64,000 nt of DNA. It comes from SZUA-309 sp050185825. Lineage in GTDB: Bacteria > Pseudomonadota > Gammaproteobacteria > Pseudomonadales > Azotimanducaceae. The DNA lies in contig JBFWZA010000003.1 in assembly GCA_050185825.1 (NCBI GenBank), positions 248,001 through 312,000 on the forward strand, written 5' to 3'. Position 1 is the stretch's first letter; each line of letters begins with the position of its first letter. A program made the translations under genes and the position numbers. The notes beneath the pieces are model-generated. The model saw only the letters and a list, made by a program, of their open reading frames with translations, searched no databases and was not told where the DNA came from. This document shows, in pieces, positions 17,828 to 26,747 of the stretch.

Positions 17828-18229
17828 TTGCGTGCCGTGCATGCGTTTCTTGCCCTGATGGCTTTTCCCTTTCTTCTCGCCCTGGACGTACCACGCGAGC
17901 TCACCGTACCCGAGCAGGGTGAGCCGATGTCGCGGATCCTCGCGCTCTGGGATCAGACCCGACCGATCCTGATTGCGGATGCTGGCCAGCCGCTCTCGGA
18001 TGCCGACTCCCTGGCGCGCGGCGCGCCGCTGGTCGAAGCCTGGTCGGCGCTGGATGCGTCGCTCGCGAACACCGATGAATCCGGTGAGACCCACGCCGTG
18101 CTAAAACTCATAAACGATCTGTATGGCCGCCCCGAAAGCCCGCCGGATCGGCGCATGAGCATCCGCAACGATACGCGGCGCAACTTCGCGCAGCGGCTGC
18201 AGAACGTCGAAGGCCGACTGAGGCGCTGA
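17828..18229 (+). CDS. Small exported hypothetical protein
   Basis: This is a 133-residue protein with an N-terminal hydrophobic segment (AFLALMAFPFLLALDV) that looks like a signal peptide or anchor. The rest is charged and helical and I do not recognise it. A TTG start is chosen because GGAGG (17815-17819) lies eight bases upstream; an ATG at 17753 is a longer alternative. The 222 bp before it hold a perfect seven-base hairpin (17773-17790) but no gene that I can support. Confidence 0.6.
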   Translation: MRAVHAFLALMAFPFLLALDVPRELTVPEQGEPMSRILALWDQTRPILIADAGQPLSDADSLARGAPLVEAWSALDASLANTDESGETHAVLKLINDLYGRPESPPDRRMSIRNDTRRNFAQRLQNVEGRLRR

Positions 18230-18233
18230 CTCC

Positions 18234-18255
18234 GAGGTTCCAGTCCGGGAACCTC
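18234..18255 (+). terminator. Eight-base stem-loop after the hypothetical gene
   Basis: GAGGTTCC (18234-18241) pairs perfectly with GGAACCTC (18248-18255) around a six-base loop, four bases after a stop codon. There is no T run, so it may be a weak terminator or a transcript-end stabiliser. Confidence 0.4.
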
Positions 18256-18351
18256 TACGGACGCGTCACCGCAAGCAGGTTTCGCCGGTAGACTTATCCG
18301 CACCTTGGCGTCTTAGAATGGGCGCCAGGCTCCCCCGGCATTTTCAGCGTG

Positions 18352-19791
18352 ATGCTCAAGCCCATACTTCTGATCGTTGGCGTCGCGCTGATCGGTCTGG
18401 CGGTATTCATCACCATCCCGGCCGCTTTCGCCTGGTGGTACGCGGAGCCGACCAGCAATGCATTTCTGACATCCGCAGCGCTGGTGCTCGCCAGCGGACT
18501 TCTGCTCGCCTACCCCAATCGGGCGGCTCGCGTCACCGTACTGCCAAAGCAGACATTCGTGATCACCAGCGTGGTGTGGCTCGCCACAAGTGCGTTCGGC
18601 GCTCTGCCCTTTGTGATTTATTCGGACATCGACTACGCGGATGCGGTTTTCGAGACGATGTCGGGAATCACCACAACAGGCTCGACCGTGCTGGTCGGTC
18701 TCGAGACGCTGCCACACTCCGTGCTGCTCTGGAGGTCGCTCCTGCAGTGGCTCGGCGGTCTTGGATTCATGGTGATGGCCATCGGTATCCTGCCGTTCCT
18801 GGGTGTCGGGGGTATGCGGCTCTTCCGTTCCGAGTCGTCGGACTGGAGCGAGAAAGCCACGCCCCGGACCCGATCCTTCGCGGGTTATCTGGCTCTGGTT
18901 TATCTCGCTCTGTCCATTGCCTGCGCTCTGGCGTACTGGGTCGGAGGCATGACGCCATTCGATGCCGTGAATCATGCGATGACCACCGTCTCGACCGGAG
19001 GGTACTCAACCTGGGATGCATCGTTCGGGCATTTCAACAGCCGCCTTCTTCAGTGGACGGCAGTCGTGTTCATGATTCTTGGCGCCTTGCCATTTGTGCT
19101 CTACGTGAGAGCGGTTCGCAGGCAGGCTACGGGCTTCCTGCAGGATGACCAGGTGCGAGCCTTCGCGCTCCTGCTGATTGTGGCATCCGGCGCCACCGCG
19201 ATCTGGCTGATCGCCGATCACCTGTTTACGCCGTTCACAGCCCTGACGGTTGCGACGTTCAACGTGGTCTCCGTGGTTACGACCACCGGCTACGCGTCTG
19301 CAGACTACACTTTGTGGGGCTCGTTTCCCGTCATGATGTTCTTCTACCTCACCTTCGTCGGCGGGTGCTCAGGCTCCACGACCGGCGGGATGAAGATCTT
19401 CCGCCTGCAGCTTGCACTGCAGGTGCTGCGCAACCAGTACCTGCGCCTCGTGCACACCCGTGGAGTGTTCCGGGTCGAATTCAACGGCCGGACCGTGGGC
19501 GAGGATGTGGTCCGGTCGCTGATCGGCTTCTCGTTTGCCTACTTCATGACCATAGGCCTGCTCGCACTGGGGTTGTCTCTCTTCGATCTCGATCTCGTCA
19601 CGGCTTTCAGCGCATCCGCTACTGCCGTCGGTAACGTGGGTCCGGGGCTCGGCAGCGTCGTTGGTCCAGCGGGGAATTTCGCCGCGATACCGGACGGCGC
19701 CAAGTGGCTGTTATCGCTCGGCATGCTGGCGGGACGCCTGGAGATACTCACGATCACCGTGCTGTTTACCCGACGGTTCTGGTACAGCTAG
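18352..19791 (+). CDS. trkH: TrkH-family potassium uptake membrane protein
   Basis: This protein of about 479 residues is strongly hydrophobic, with roughly ten membrane segments. It carries four selectivity-filter P-loops: SGITTTGSTV, TTVSTGGYST, VVTTTGYASA and SATAVGNVGPG. These glycines line the K+ pore. TrkH works with the cytosolic nucleotide-binding TrkA, which is not in this window. ATG 18352 is used; a GTG directly before it is also possible. No obvious Shine-Dalgarno is present. Confidence 0.93.
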   Translation: MLKPILLIVGVALIGLAVFITIPAAFAWWYAEPTSNAFLTSAALVLASGLLLAYPNRAARVTVLPKQTFVITSVVWLATSAFGALPFVIYSDIDYADAVFETMSGITTTGSTVLVGLETLPHSVLLWRSLLQWLGGLGFMVMAIGILPFLGVGGMRLFRSESSDWSEKATPRTRSFAGYLALVYLALSIACALAYWVGGMTPFDAVNHAMTTVSTGGYSTWDASFGHFNSRLLQWTAVVFMILGALPFVLYVRAVRRQATGFLQDDQVRAFALLLIVASGATAIWLIADHLFTPFTALTVATFNVVSVVTTTGYASADYTLWGSFPVMMFFYLTFVGGCSGSTTGGMKIFRLQLALQVLRNQYLRLVHTRGVFRVEFNGRTVGEDVVRSLIGFSFAYFMTIGLLALGLSLFDLDLVTAFSASATAVGNVGPGLGSVVGPAGNFAAIPDGAKWLLSLGMLAGRLEILTITVLFTRRFWYS

Positions 19792-19806
19792 GGCCGCCGG
19801 GCCCTA
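19789..19806. terminator. Stem-loop between convergent trkH and lipoprotein genes
   Basis: TAGGGCC (19789-19795, including the trkH stop) pairs perfectly with GGCCCTA (19800-19806) around a GCCG loop. No T run follows on either strand. Its place between convergent genes suggests a bidirectional terminator, but efficiency is uncertain. Confidence 0.4.
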
Positions 19807-19813
19807 TCCAGCG

Positions 19814-21931
19814 CTACGGAAGCTCCAGAGCACCGACATCACCTCGGCCGCTGGCCGGCCGATCGACGCCAAGCTGATCCGTGGGTTCGAGCGAGACCTG
19901 GAACGCCGTCTGCCGCTGGATGGACATCCTGATATCCGGGTTCTCCACGAGCACACCCGAGGAAAAAAGCGAACTCCAGGCGTCGTCATTGAGCAGGGCG
20001 GGCCCCATGCCGGCGATGCCTTCGGCAGTCAGGGCCTGGTCGAGCCGATGCCAGAACTCGATGTAGGGCCAGTTGGCGACCTCTCTCGGCCAGGTCTCGG
20101 CCGGCCCGAACCAGCGGGTATCGGCCAGGGTGAGAATCGGATCTCCAGCCGGCGAGCGGTAGGGCTGATTGCCCGCCGTGTTCTCGTCGGTGTCGACGCT
20201 GGTCAGGAAACTCTCGAACGCGCTGGTGAACGTTGCAGCGAAGCCGGGCAGTCCGTAGGTCGACTCGATGCGATCGAGCAGGATCGACAGGAAGCTGTCG
20301 ATGCCGCCGCTGCTCACTGAGTAGTCGCCCAGGACCTCACTGACCCCGTAGCGTGCCGTCGGCACCTGATCGAGCGCCAGACCCCAGGGTTCGTAGCTGA
20401 GCACAGCAGATTCCGGTGCATCCACGCCGGCGGACTGGATCCTCGCTGAGCGAGTGAGCCCCGAGGCGCGGTTGACGAGGTCGTCGAGTCCAACACCATC
20501 CTCGTCACCCACCTGCGGATAGTGGCGTCGCGACAGTGAAGCCCATCCCGGTTCGCCCACAGGCACCAGCATCTGACTGAAGTCGAGCACCCCGAAACGA
20601 TTGTAGCCAAGGCTCTGAAAGTAGAAGGTCGAGCCGGTGAACACATCCTGGTTGTAGCTCGTGCCGCCGATTTCGTGGACGGTGTTGCCGGCGATCAGTG
20701 AATGTCCTATCCGCATATCCTCGATGGCGTGTGCGTTGCCGATCGTCGCCGCAACACCACCGGCCAGATTGGGTTTACCAAGCGAATCGGTACGTGCCAC
20801 GCCGTGCACCTCGTTCTCGACGATCGTCACGGCTTTCAGCAGCAGGTAGCCGTTCGACATGTAGACACCGCCGCCGCGCCAGTATCCGGTGGCCAGCACG
20901 AACGGCGGAAGCCCGGGCGCCGGCTCCACCAGGTTGCGGGCAATCGTCGAACTCCTGATCTCCAGGGTCTTGCGGTTGCCTATGCCACCGCCATCCGAAT
21001 AGACGCCGCCGCCGTACGTGAAGAGCCCGCTGATCCGATTGCCGGTCACGGCCGACAGAGAGATGCTCGACACGGTGCGTGACGAGTCCGCACCGCCGAC
21101 GGAGAACACACCGCCACCCGCGGCGCCGCCACCGAGCACGGAATTGCCGCTCACCACACAGCGCTGGATGTCCACGATGTTCGCGTAGACACCGCCACCG
21201 AACGCACCGCGATCCCGGGACGGGTCGAAATCGCCCTGCACGTGATTGTCGAAGATCTCGCAGTCAATGAGTCGTGCCAGGCCCCACACCGCGATGCCAC
21301 CGCCACGCGCCAGGGTCCAGGGCTGATCGTCCGGGTCTGCCGTGGAGATGTCCTCCGCGATGTTGACGCCCCCCGTGACGGAGACCTTGCGGAGCGTGAG
21401 ATCGCCGTAGACGGCCAGCACCCTGGCTGGATCCGCGGCACCACCCATCCAGGCAATCGTGATGCCCGACGGCAGCGCGGAGGCGTCGATCACGAGGTCC
21501 TTGCGCGCATAAAGCGCCGACCGGCCGTAATCCCGATCGAGGTAGCCGACGAGATAAGAGACCGGACCGCTCGGCTCGTCCCGGATGCCCATGACCTCGC
21601 CCTTCAGAACCGTGTGCTCCTCGGCCACGGTCGTGAGCTCGATCATGCCGCCGTCCAGGGACGGGTCGAAGCGGATGGGCTGGCCACTCGCGGCCTGCCC
21701 GATCGCCTGACGCAGCGTCAGGCTGCCTGCCGGTGCAGCGCCGTCATCCAGCAGGGTGTCGACGACCAGCGGCGTGCTCGTGACCGCCCCGACACCCGAA
21801 TCACCGCCCCCACCCGAGCAGGCCCCCAGGACGAAGACCAGCGCAGCAACAGTGCTGAAAGGCAGTACCGCGCGGAAAAGCGATCGTCGGGAAGACGCGC
21901 ACTCTCCCGCATGAAGTCTGTTCGGTCGCAC
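19814..21931 (-). CDS. Lipoprotein with right-handed beta-helix repeats
   Basis: This is a 705-residue protein with a signal peptide and lipobox (VLGAC at about 34-38) followed by a glycine/serine linker. Next comes a CSLREA-like start (VVDTLLDDGAAPAGSLTLRQAI), then many short strand repeats with GGG(I/V)(A/Y) turns (GGGIAVWG, GGGVYANI, GGGVFSVGG, GGGVYSDGG, GGGVYMSNG), the pattern of a parallel beta-helix. The last 250 residues are different and unassigned. Such proteins are surface-attached polysaccharide-binding or adhesion factors. No polysaccharide lyase residues can be asserted. GTG start; GGAG lies ten bases upstream. Confidence 0.82.
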   Translation of the reverse strand: MRPNRLHAGECASSRRSLFRAVLPFSTVAALVFVLGACSGGGGDSGVGAVTSTPLVVDTLLDDGAAPAGSLTLRQAIGQAASGQPIRFDPSLDGGMIELTTVAEEHTVLKGEVMGIRDEPSGPVSYLVGYLDRDYGRSALYARKDLVIDASALPSGITIAWMGGAADPARVLAVYGDLTLRKVSVTGGVNIAEDISTADPDDQPWTLARGGGIAVWGLARLIDCEIFDNHVQGDFDPSRDRGAFGGGVYANIVDIQRCVVSGNSVLGGGAAGGGVFSVGGADSSRTVSSISLSAVTGNRISGLFTYGGGVYSDGGGIGNRKTLEIRSSTIARNLVEPAPGLPPFVLATGYWRGGGVYMSNGYLLLKAVTIVENEVHGVARTDSLGKPNLAGGVAATIGNAHAIEDMRIGHSLIAGNTVHEIGGTSYNQDVFTGSTFYFQSLGYNRFGVLDFSQMLVPVGEPGWASLSRRHYPQVGDEDGVGLDDLVNRASGLTRSARIQSAGVDAPESAVLSYEPWGLALDQVPTARYGVSEVLGDYSVSSGGIDSFLSILLDRIESTYGLPGFAATFTSAFESFLTSVDTDENTAGNQPYRSPAGDPILTLADTRWFGPAETWPREVANWPYIEFWHRLDQALTAEGIAGMGPALLNDDAWSSLFSSGVLVENPDIRMSIQRQTAFQVSLEPTDQLGVDRPASGRGDVGALELP

Positions 21932-22043
21932 GTGAATCGAACTCCAGGCTGAGACGGGCAGAATCTGTCACACCAGCAATGATCGGATCAGTCTTTTCGC
22001 GCCAGAACCGATCCGGTTCCGGCCATGGGGCGCATCCATGCCG

Positions 22044-23087
22044 CTAGCGCAGGTAGAGCTCCGCCACCGATTCAGCCAGCGGCATCACGTCCGGGCCGCG
22101 GCGGTTGGTCAGCACCAGCACCGTCAGGCGGTCGTCCGGATAGCGGATCACGTAGTTGCGGAAACCGCTGGTGCTGCCGTCGTGATGCAGACGCCTGCGA
22201 CCGGCGACCGAATCCACCCGCCAGCCGAGTCCGTAGTCGCCGAGACCGGCCGTCCACATCCGCTCGAGCAGATCGGCGGGGAGCAGCGAGTCGGTGTACA
22301 GCGCCCGATCCCACTTCAGGTAGTCGAGCACCGAAGTGTATATGCCGCCGTCACCCAGGACCGCGCTCGTCGTGCTCTGGTCGGAGAACGCAACCGCTCC
22401 TTCCTCGACGGTGTATCCGTAGGCGCGGTTGCTGACCGTCGACACATCCTTCTGGTAAGCGACCGTGGCGTCCATCTCCAGCGGCGCGAAGATGTTCTCC
22501 TCGAGAAATGCAGCGAAGGGTTTGCCGGAGATGTTCTCGATCAGCACCGCCAGCATCGCATAGCCGGTGTTGCTGTAGCGGTACTGCGTGCCCGGTTCGA
22601 AGTAGGTGTCATCCACCCGGTACATGCTCTGCAGCGCGTCCCGGTCCGACACCTGGCCCTGAAAGTCATCCGGGATCAGCGATTCATAGTCGACGAGTCC
22701 CGATGTGTGTCCGAGCAGGTGTGCGACGGTGATCGACCGGCCGTACGCCGGAAAGTCCTCGAACACCTCGGGCAGCGTGGTATCGAGGCCGAGCTTCCCC
22801 CGCGCCACCAGCATCATGGTTGCGGTGGCAGTGAACTGCTTGCTCAGCGACGCGAGCCGGAAGTTCGTCTGCGGCCGGACCGGGACGTTGCCGTCGACGT
22901 CCGCGAGGCCGTAGGTGCCGACCAGCACCGGCTCGCCGTTGCTGACCACGAGCACCGCCGCACCCGGCATCCCCGCACCCTGATAGGCTGCGAACAGCGC
23001 ATCCACGCGGTCGGGCTCATCGGCCGCGCCGGCGAGCTGACACCCCAAAAGCATCAGCACGGCCAGGGTTTTTCTCCGCGCGCTCAT
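22044..23087 (-). CDS. Exported serine hydrolase, class C beta-lactamase family
   Basis: This 347-residue protein has a signal sequence ending in a possible lipobox (MLLGC, Cys16). SxxK is Ser80-Leu-Ser-Lys83, Y-S-N is in YRYSNTGYAM, and HHDGSTSGF stands at the third motif. It resembles D-alanyl-D-alanine carboxypeptidase, D-aminopeptidase and esterase members more than AmpC. Its ATG overlaps the stop of the upstream deacylase (ATGA). Pairing with an N-acyl-D-amino-acid deacylase-like lipoprotein suggests degradation of D-amino-acid-containing peptides in the periplasm. Confidence 0.9.
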   Translation of the reverse strand: MSARRKTLAVLMLLGCQLAGAADEPDRVDALFAAYQGAGMPGAAVLVVSNGEPVLVGTYGLADVDGNVPVRPQTNFRLASLSKQFTATATMMLVARGKLGLDTTLPEVFEDFPAYGRSITVAHLLGHTSGLVDYESLIPDDFQGQVSDRDALQSMYRVDDTYFEPGTQYRYSNTGYAMLAVLIENISGKPFAAFLEENIFAPLEMDATVAYQKDVSTVSNRAYGYTVEEGAVAFSDQSTTSAVLGDGGIYTSVLDYLKWDRALYTDSLLPADLLERMWTAGLGDYGLGWRVDSVAGRRRLHHDGSTSGFRNYVIRYPDDRLTVLVLTNRRGPDVMPLAESVAELYLR

Positions 23088-24664
23088 CGCTGCAGCGCCC
23101 GTGCGGTGGAACGGGGCACGAGCACCTCACCCCACAGGCCCGCTTGCAGGGCACCTTCCTCACGGGCCACCTTGCCGTTCACGATCACCACGTCGAAACC
23201 CTGTGCGAGCTGCAGGGGATCCGTATAGCTCGCCGGCGCGCGCACCCGGGCGGGATCGAAGATCACGATGTCTGCGGCCATGCCCGGCGCCAGCCGGCCG
23301 CGATCGCGGATGCCGATGGTATCTGCCGGCAGCGACGTCATTTTTCGCACCGCTTCGGGCAGCCCCAGCAGCTCCCGCGCCACCACATACTCCTCGATCA
23401 CCTTGGCGAAAGCCCCATGACCGCGCGGGTGGAAGCCCGTCGGGCTGCCGTCCGAGCTGACGGAAATCTCGGGGTCGATCATCAGCCGGGTCTGCAGCGC
23501 ATCGTCCATCACGAAGTAGGCGGCATAGCCGCCCTGGGGGCCGATCACATCGATGAGCACGTCCTCGAAAGGTATCTCCAGCCGCGCAGCCAGCTCCGCC
23601 AGTGTTTCCCCCACGAACGGCGCGGTGCCGAGCAACGTGGCTTGTGGTCCGTTGCGGGCATTCACGCGCGCCCGGAGATAGTCGGCCAGCTCCTGCCGGC
23701 GCGTCTGCTTCGCCAGCTCGAACTGCTCGGCGGTCTTCGCCCAGACCGGAAACAGCAGCGCGATGCCGGTGTAGCTCGCGGAGTAGGGATAACTGTCCGC
23801 GGAGATCCGCACGCCGGCGGACCGCGCGTCCGCCAGGATCTGCAGGATTTCCTCCGCCCTCGCCTCACCCTTTCCGTAAACGCTTTTCAGGTGCGCCACG
23901 TGCACCCTGGCGAACGCGCCCTGCTGCATCAGCTCGGCCAGCGAGGCGGCAAGCTGATCGTCGTCCTCGTTGCGAACGTGGCTCATGATGAGCCGATCCC
24001 GGGCGCCCACCACCTCTGCGATGGCCTTAAGCTCGTCACTCGACGCATTCAGCCCGGGGTTGTACTCGAGACCGCTGCTCATCCCGAAACAGACGTCGAG
24101 ATTCGCGTCGAGACGATCGAGCATGTGCCGAAGCGCGACCGCATCCGGAGTCGGGTCGCGTTCGATGCCGGACTGCGTGCGCAACGTGCCGTGGCCGGTG
24201 AACATCGCCAGATTCACGCCGATACCGCGCGCGGCTACCTCGTCGAGCCACGCCGCGAGGCTCGGCACATCCGGGCTGTCACCGTCCTGACCCAGCGAGA
24301 TGGTGGTGACCCCCATGGCCAGGAAGTTCTCGAAGGCCGGCGTCTCGAGCGGATCGCCGTGACTGTGTGGATCGATGAAACCGGGTGTCACATAGCGGCC
24401 GGCGGCGTCGATGATTCGATCTGCCCGGATGTCGTCGGCAGGACCGATCCCGACGATTCGTCCGTCCTCGACCACCACATCCGCGCGTACCGGATCACCG
24501 CCATTGCCGTCCAGCACCAGGCCGTTCACGATCAGGAGATCAGCCGGGTCAGGCCCACTTCCTGCAGCGGTTGTTTCGTCACTCGCGTTCCCGCAGCCCA
24601 CGAGAAGCAGCAGGCACAGACCGCCGATCCCGGCGAACCTTCCCCCGTCCACGGATGCACTCAC
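23084..24664 (-). CDS. N-acyl-D-amino-acid deacylase-family lipoprotein
   Basis: This 526-residue amidohydrolase has a lipobox (LLLVGC, about 19-24). Metal-site motifs are HxH in FIDPHSHGDPL, MSHVRNEDD, VHVAHLKSV and the Asp in VSSDGSPTGFHPRGHG. N- and C-terminal beta-sandwich segments (LLIVNGLVLDGNGG and GRLAPGMAADIVIFDPARV) are typical of D-aminoacylases. It probably hydrolyses N-acyl-D-amino acids or dipeptides at the membrane face. GTG 24664 has GAGG seven bases upstream. It is the first gene of a two-gene operon with the serine hydrolase. Confidence 0.92.
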   Translation of the reverse strand: MSASVDGGRFAGIGGLCLLLLVGCGNASDETTAAGSGPDPADLLIVNGLVLDGNGGDPVRADVVVEDGRIVGIGPADDIRADRIIDAAGRYVTPGFIDPHSHGDPLETPAFENFLAMGVTTISLGQDGDSPDVPSLAAWLDEVAARGIGVNLAMFTGHGTLRTQSGIERDPTPDAVALRHMLDRLDANLDVCFGMSSGLEYNPGLNASSDELKAIAEVVGARDRLIMSHVRNEDDDQLAASLAELMQQGAFARVHVAHLKSVYGKGEARAEEILQILADARSAGVRISADSYPYSASYTGIALLFPVWAKTAEQFELAKQTRRQELADYLRARVNARNGPQATLLGTAPFVGETLAELAARLEIPFEDVLIDVIGPQGGYAAYFVMDDALQTRLMIDPEISVSSDGSPTGFHPRGHGAFAKVIEEYVVARELLGLPEAVRKMTSLPADTIGIRDRGRLAPGMAADIVIFDPARVRAPASYTDPLQLAQGFDVVIVNGKVAREEGALQAGLWGEVLVPRSTARALQR

Positions 24665-24768
24665 AGCGGATCCTCACAACAGCCAGCCGGGCATACTACT
24701 CGATGACCCTGTCGTGGGTCTGTTTACGGCGGGTTGTGGTGGGTGCTTCAATCCAGGGTGATGATGAC

Positions 24769-25278
24769 GTGGAGCAACGCTTGAAAAACCTGGAAGCATT
24801 GGGAGGTGACGTCGCGGAACGTCTCGTGCGCGCCGGGACCACGGTCGCGGTCGCCGAGTCGTCCACTGGCGGACTGATCAGCGCCGCCCTGCTCGCGGTC
24901 CCCGGTGCGTCCGCCTACTATCGGGGTGGGTCCGTGATCTACACGCTGGAAGCGCGCCGTGAGCTGCTCGGCATCCGCCGCGCGGACGTGGAGGGGCTCG
25001 CGCCGCTCACCGAGGAAATGGTCGCCCGCTTTGCCGCCAGGGCCAGGCAGCAGCTGGGTGCGACCTGGGCCATCGCGGAGCTCGGCGTCGCGGGACCGAC
25101 GCCGGCACGATACGGTCACGCGCCGGGACTCAGCGTGCTCGCCGTCGATGGGCCCCGGCCGATGACACGAACCATTCAGACCGGCATTGCGGATCGCGAA
25201 GCCAACATGTGGCACTTCACCGAGGCGGCGCTGACGCTGCTCGCCGACGCACTTGCCGGCTCGCAGACAGAACGCTGA
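24769..25278 (+). CDS. Stand-alone CinA C-terminal (PncC-like) amidase domain
   Basis: This 169-residue protein matches the CinA C-terminal domain, which hydrolyses nicotinamide mononucleotide. The serine motif reads VAESSTGGLIS where most members have AESCTGG. VPGASAYYRGGSVIYTLEARRELLGI aligns with the conserved region after it, but the lysine usually found before the LLG motif (EAKxxLLG) is arginine here. Activity is therefore uncertain. The GTG start is chosen because similarity begins there, with AGGG ten bases upstream. It converges with the nitroreductase gene. Confidence 0.85.
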   Translation: MEQRLKNLEALGGDVAERLVRAGTTVAVAESSTGGLISAALLAVPGASAYYRGGSVIYTLEARRELLGIRRADVEGLAPLTEEMVARFAARARQQLGATWAIAELGVAGPTPARYGHAPGLSVLAVDGPRPMTRTIQTGIADREANMWHFTEAALTLLADALAGSQTER

Positions 25279-25282
25279 ACGA

Positions 25283-25903
25283 TTATCCGGTGAGGGCCGA
25301 AAAGCCACCGCGGAACGCGATCTCGACGAGCGGCTTCCTCGGCGACGGTGATTCCCGCTCGCGCAGCGCCTCCGGCAGGTCTTCCCGGTCGCCTGGCGTG
25401 CCCACGGCCACCATGGCGCACAGCTCGTAACCATCGGGCAATTCCAGGCGCTCGCGGGCAGCCTCCCTGTCGAAGCCCAGCATGCCGTGGGCCACCAGGC
25501 CCATGTGCCGTGCCTGCAGCGCCAGGCTCATCCAGGCGGAGCCGGTATCGAAGGCGTGGACCGGGTTCGGCCGGCCGTTGCGCTCGAAATCCCTGCGTGC
25601 GGCGAAAGCGAGCAGCGCGCCCGCATTCACCGCCCAGGTCTGGTTGCCTTCCACCAGCACGTCGAAGAACACCGGCCATCGGTCGTCGCCCCTCAACGCG
25701 TAGGCGATCCGCCAGGGTTGCTCGTTGAAGCACGAAGGCGCCCACCGCGCCGCCTCCAGCAGCGTTTCCATCTGCTTGCCGGTCAGCGAGCCGCCGGCGA
25801 GCGCCCGCGGCGACCAGCGTCCCGGAAACTGCGGATGCAGCTCGGCGAAGTCCGACGTTTTCACCCCGCGCGCAGCGGCAGCATCGATCTCGAGTACGTT
25901 CAT
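25283..25903 (-). CDS. Nitroreductase-family flavoprotein
   Basis: This 206-residue FMN-dependent family member has RWSPRALAGGSLT near residue 30, LLEAARWAPSCFNEQPWRI (about 48-66) and AWMSLALQARHMGLVAHGMLGFD (about 124-146), where flavin contacts are expected. It uses NAD(P)H to reduce nitro, quinone or enone groups, and the natural substrate is unknown. Its ATG overlaps the pirin stop (ATGA), placing both in one operon, divergent from a LysR regulator. Confidence 0.9.
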   Translation of the reverse strand: MNVLEIDAAAARGVKTSDFAELHPQFPGRWSPRALAGGSLTGKQMETLLEAARWAPSCFNEQPWRIAYALRGDDRWPVFFDVLVEGNQTWAVNAGALLAFAARRDFERNGRPNPVHAFDTGSAWMSLALQARHMGLVAHGMLGFDREAARERLELPDGYELCAMVAVGTPGDREDLPEALRERESPSPRKPLVEIAFRGGFSALTG

Positions 25904-26613
25904 GATGTTCTCCCGTCGTTGAACCGGTACAGCAGGTAGTGACTGTCCTCCAGCGCCCTGATCTCGAGGTGCTCGACGCCTTCCAGGCCCAGCCCGTCAC
26001 CGGCTGCCAGGGTCTCGCCCGCCACCTCTAGCCGGCCCGCGACGACCTGCAGCCAGAACTCAACCGGAGTGTCGATGGCTACCTCCTCCACATGCCCGGT
26101 ACTGGCGTGGCTCGCGTAGAGGTCCACCGCCTGATGGATGCTCACCGATCCCTCGTCGCCGTCGCGTGAGGCGATCAGCCGCAACTGATCACGCAGCATC
26201 TCCGGCGCGAAATGCTTCTGCTCGTAGCCCGGTGTCAGCTGCTCCGCCTCGGGCAGCACCCACATCTGCAGGAAGTGCACGGGCTCGGACGAGGACGCGT
26301 TGAACTCGCTGTGGCGGATCCCACGCCCCGCTGTCATCCGCTGGACGTCACCCGGGCGGATCACCGAGCCGTTACCCAGGCTGTCACGATGCTCAAGGGC
26401 CCCGTCGAGCACGTAGGTGAGAATCTCCATGTCGCGATGGCCGTGGGCACCGAAGCCCTCGCCGGGAACAACGCGGTCCTCGTTGATGACGCGCAGCGTG
26501 GCAAAGCCCATGTGCCGCGGGTCGTGATAGTTGCCGAAGCTGAACGTGTGCCGGCTGTCCAACCAGCCGAGGTTCACATGTCCACGCTCGTCGGATCGTC
26601 GCAGATAGGTCAT
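25900..26613 (-). CDS. Pirin-family cupin protein
   Basis: This 237-residue bicupin has the pirin metal site in GFGAHGHRDMEILTYVLDGALEHRDS (ligands within HGHRDME and the later LEHRD). LGWLDSRHTFSFGNYHDP is the family N-terminal signature. Some pirins oxidise quercetin or sense redox state. AGGAGG lies five bases before ATG 26613. It is cotranscribed with the nitroreductase and probably regulated by the divergent LysR protein. Confidence 0.93.
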   Translation of the reverse strand: MTYLRRSDERGHVNLGWLDSRHTFSFGNYHDPRHMGFATLRVINEDRVVPGEGFGAHGHRDMEILTYVLDGALEHRDSLGNGSVIRPGDVQRMTAGRGIRHSEFNASSSEPVHFLQMWVLPEAEQLTPGYEQKHFAPEMLRDQLRLIASRDGDEGSVSIHQAVDLYASHASTGHVEEVAIDTPVEFWLQVVAGRLEVAGETLAAGDGLGLEGVEHLEIRALEDSHYLLYRFNDGRTS

Positions 26614-26676
26614 GACGCCTCCTGATCGTTTGCAGCAATCCGTGTGATACGGATCGTATGCGAGGCATTGTTCCAA

Positions 26677-26705
26677 CATCCAAAAACGTTAACAATCATC
26701 CAAAA
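26677..26705. promoter_or_regulatory. Direct repeats in the pirin/LysR divergent promoter
   Basis: CATCCAAAA occurs twice (26677-26685 and 26697-26705), exactly 20 bp apart, about two helical turns, with a TTAAC-containing A+T-rich stretch between. The 134 bp gap separates divergent genes. Spacing on one DNA face fits tetrameric LysR binding, by inference. Confidence 0.4.
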
Positions 26706-26747
26706 TATAAAGATACTATTCATGTTTCGTGAATTATCGAGCGTAAG

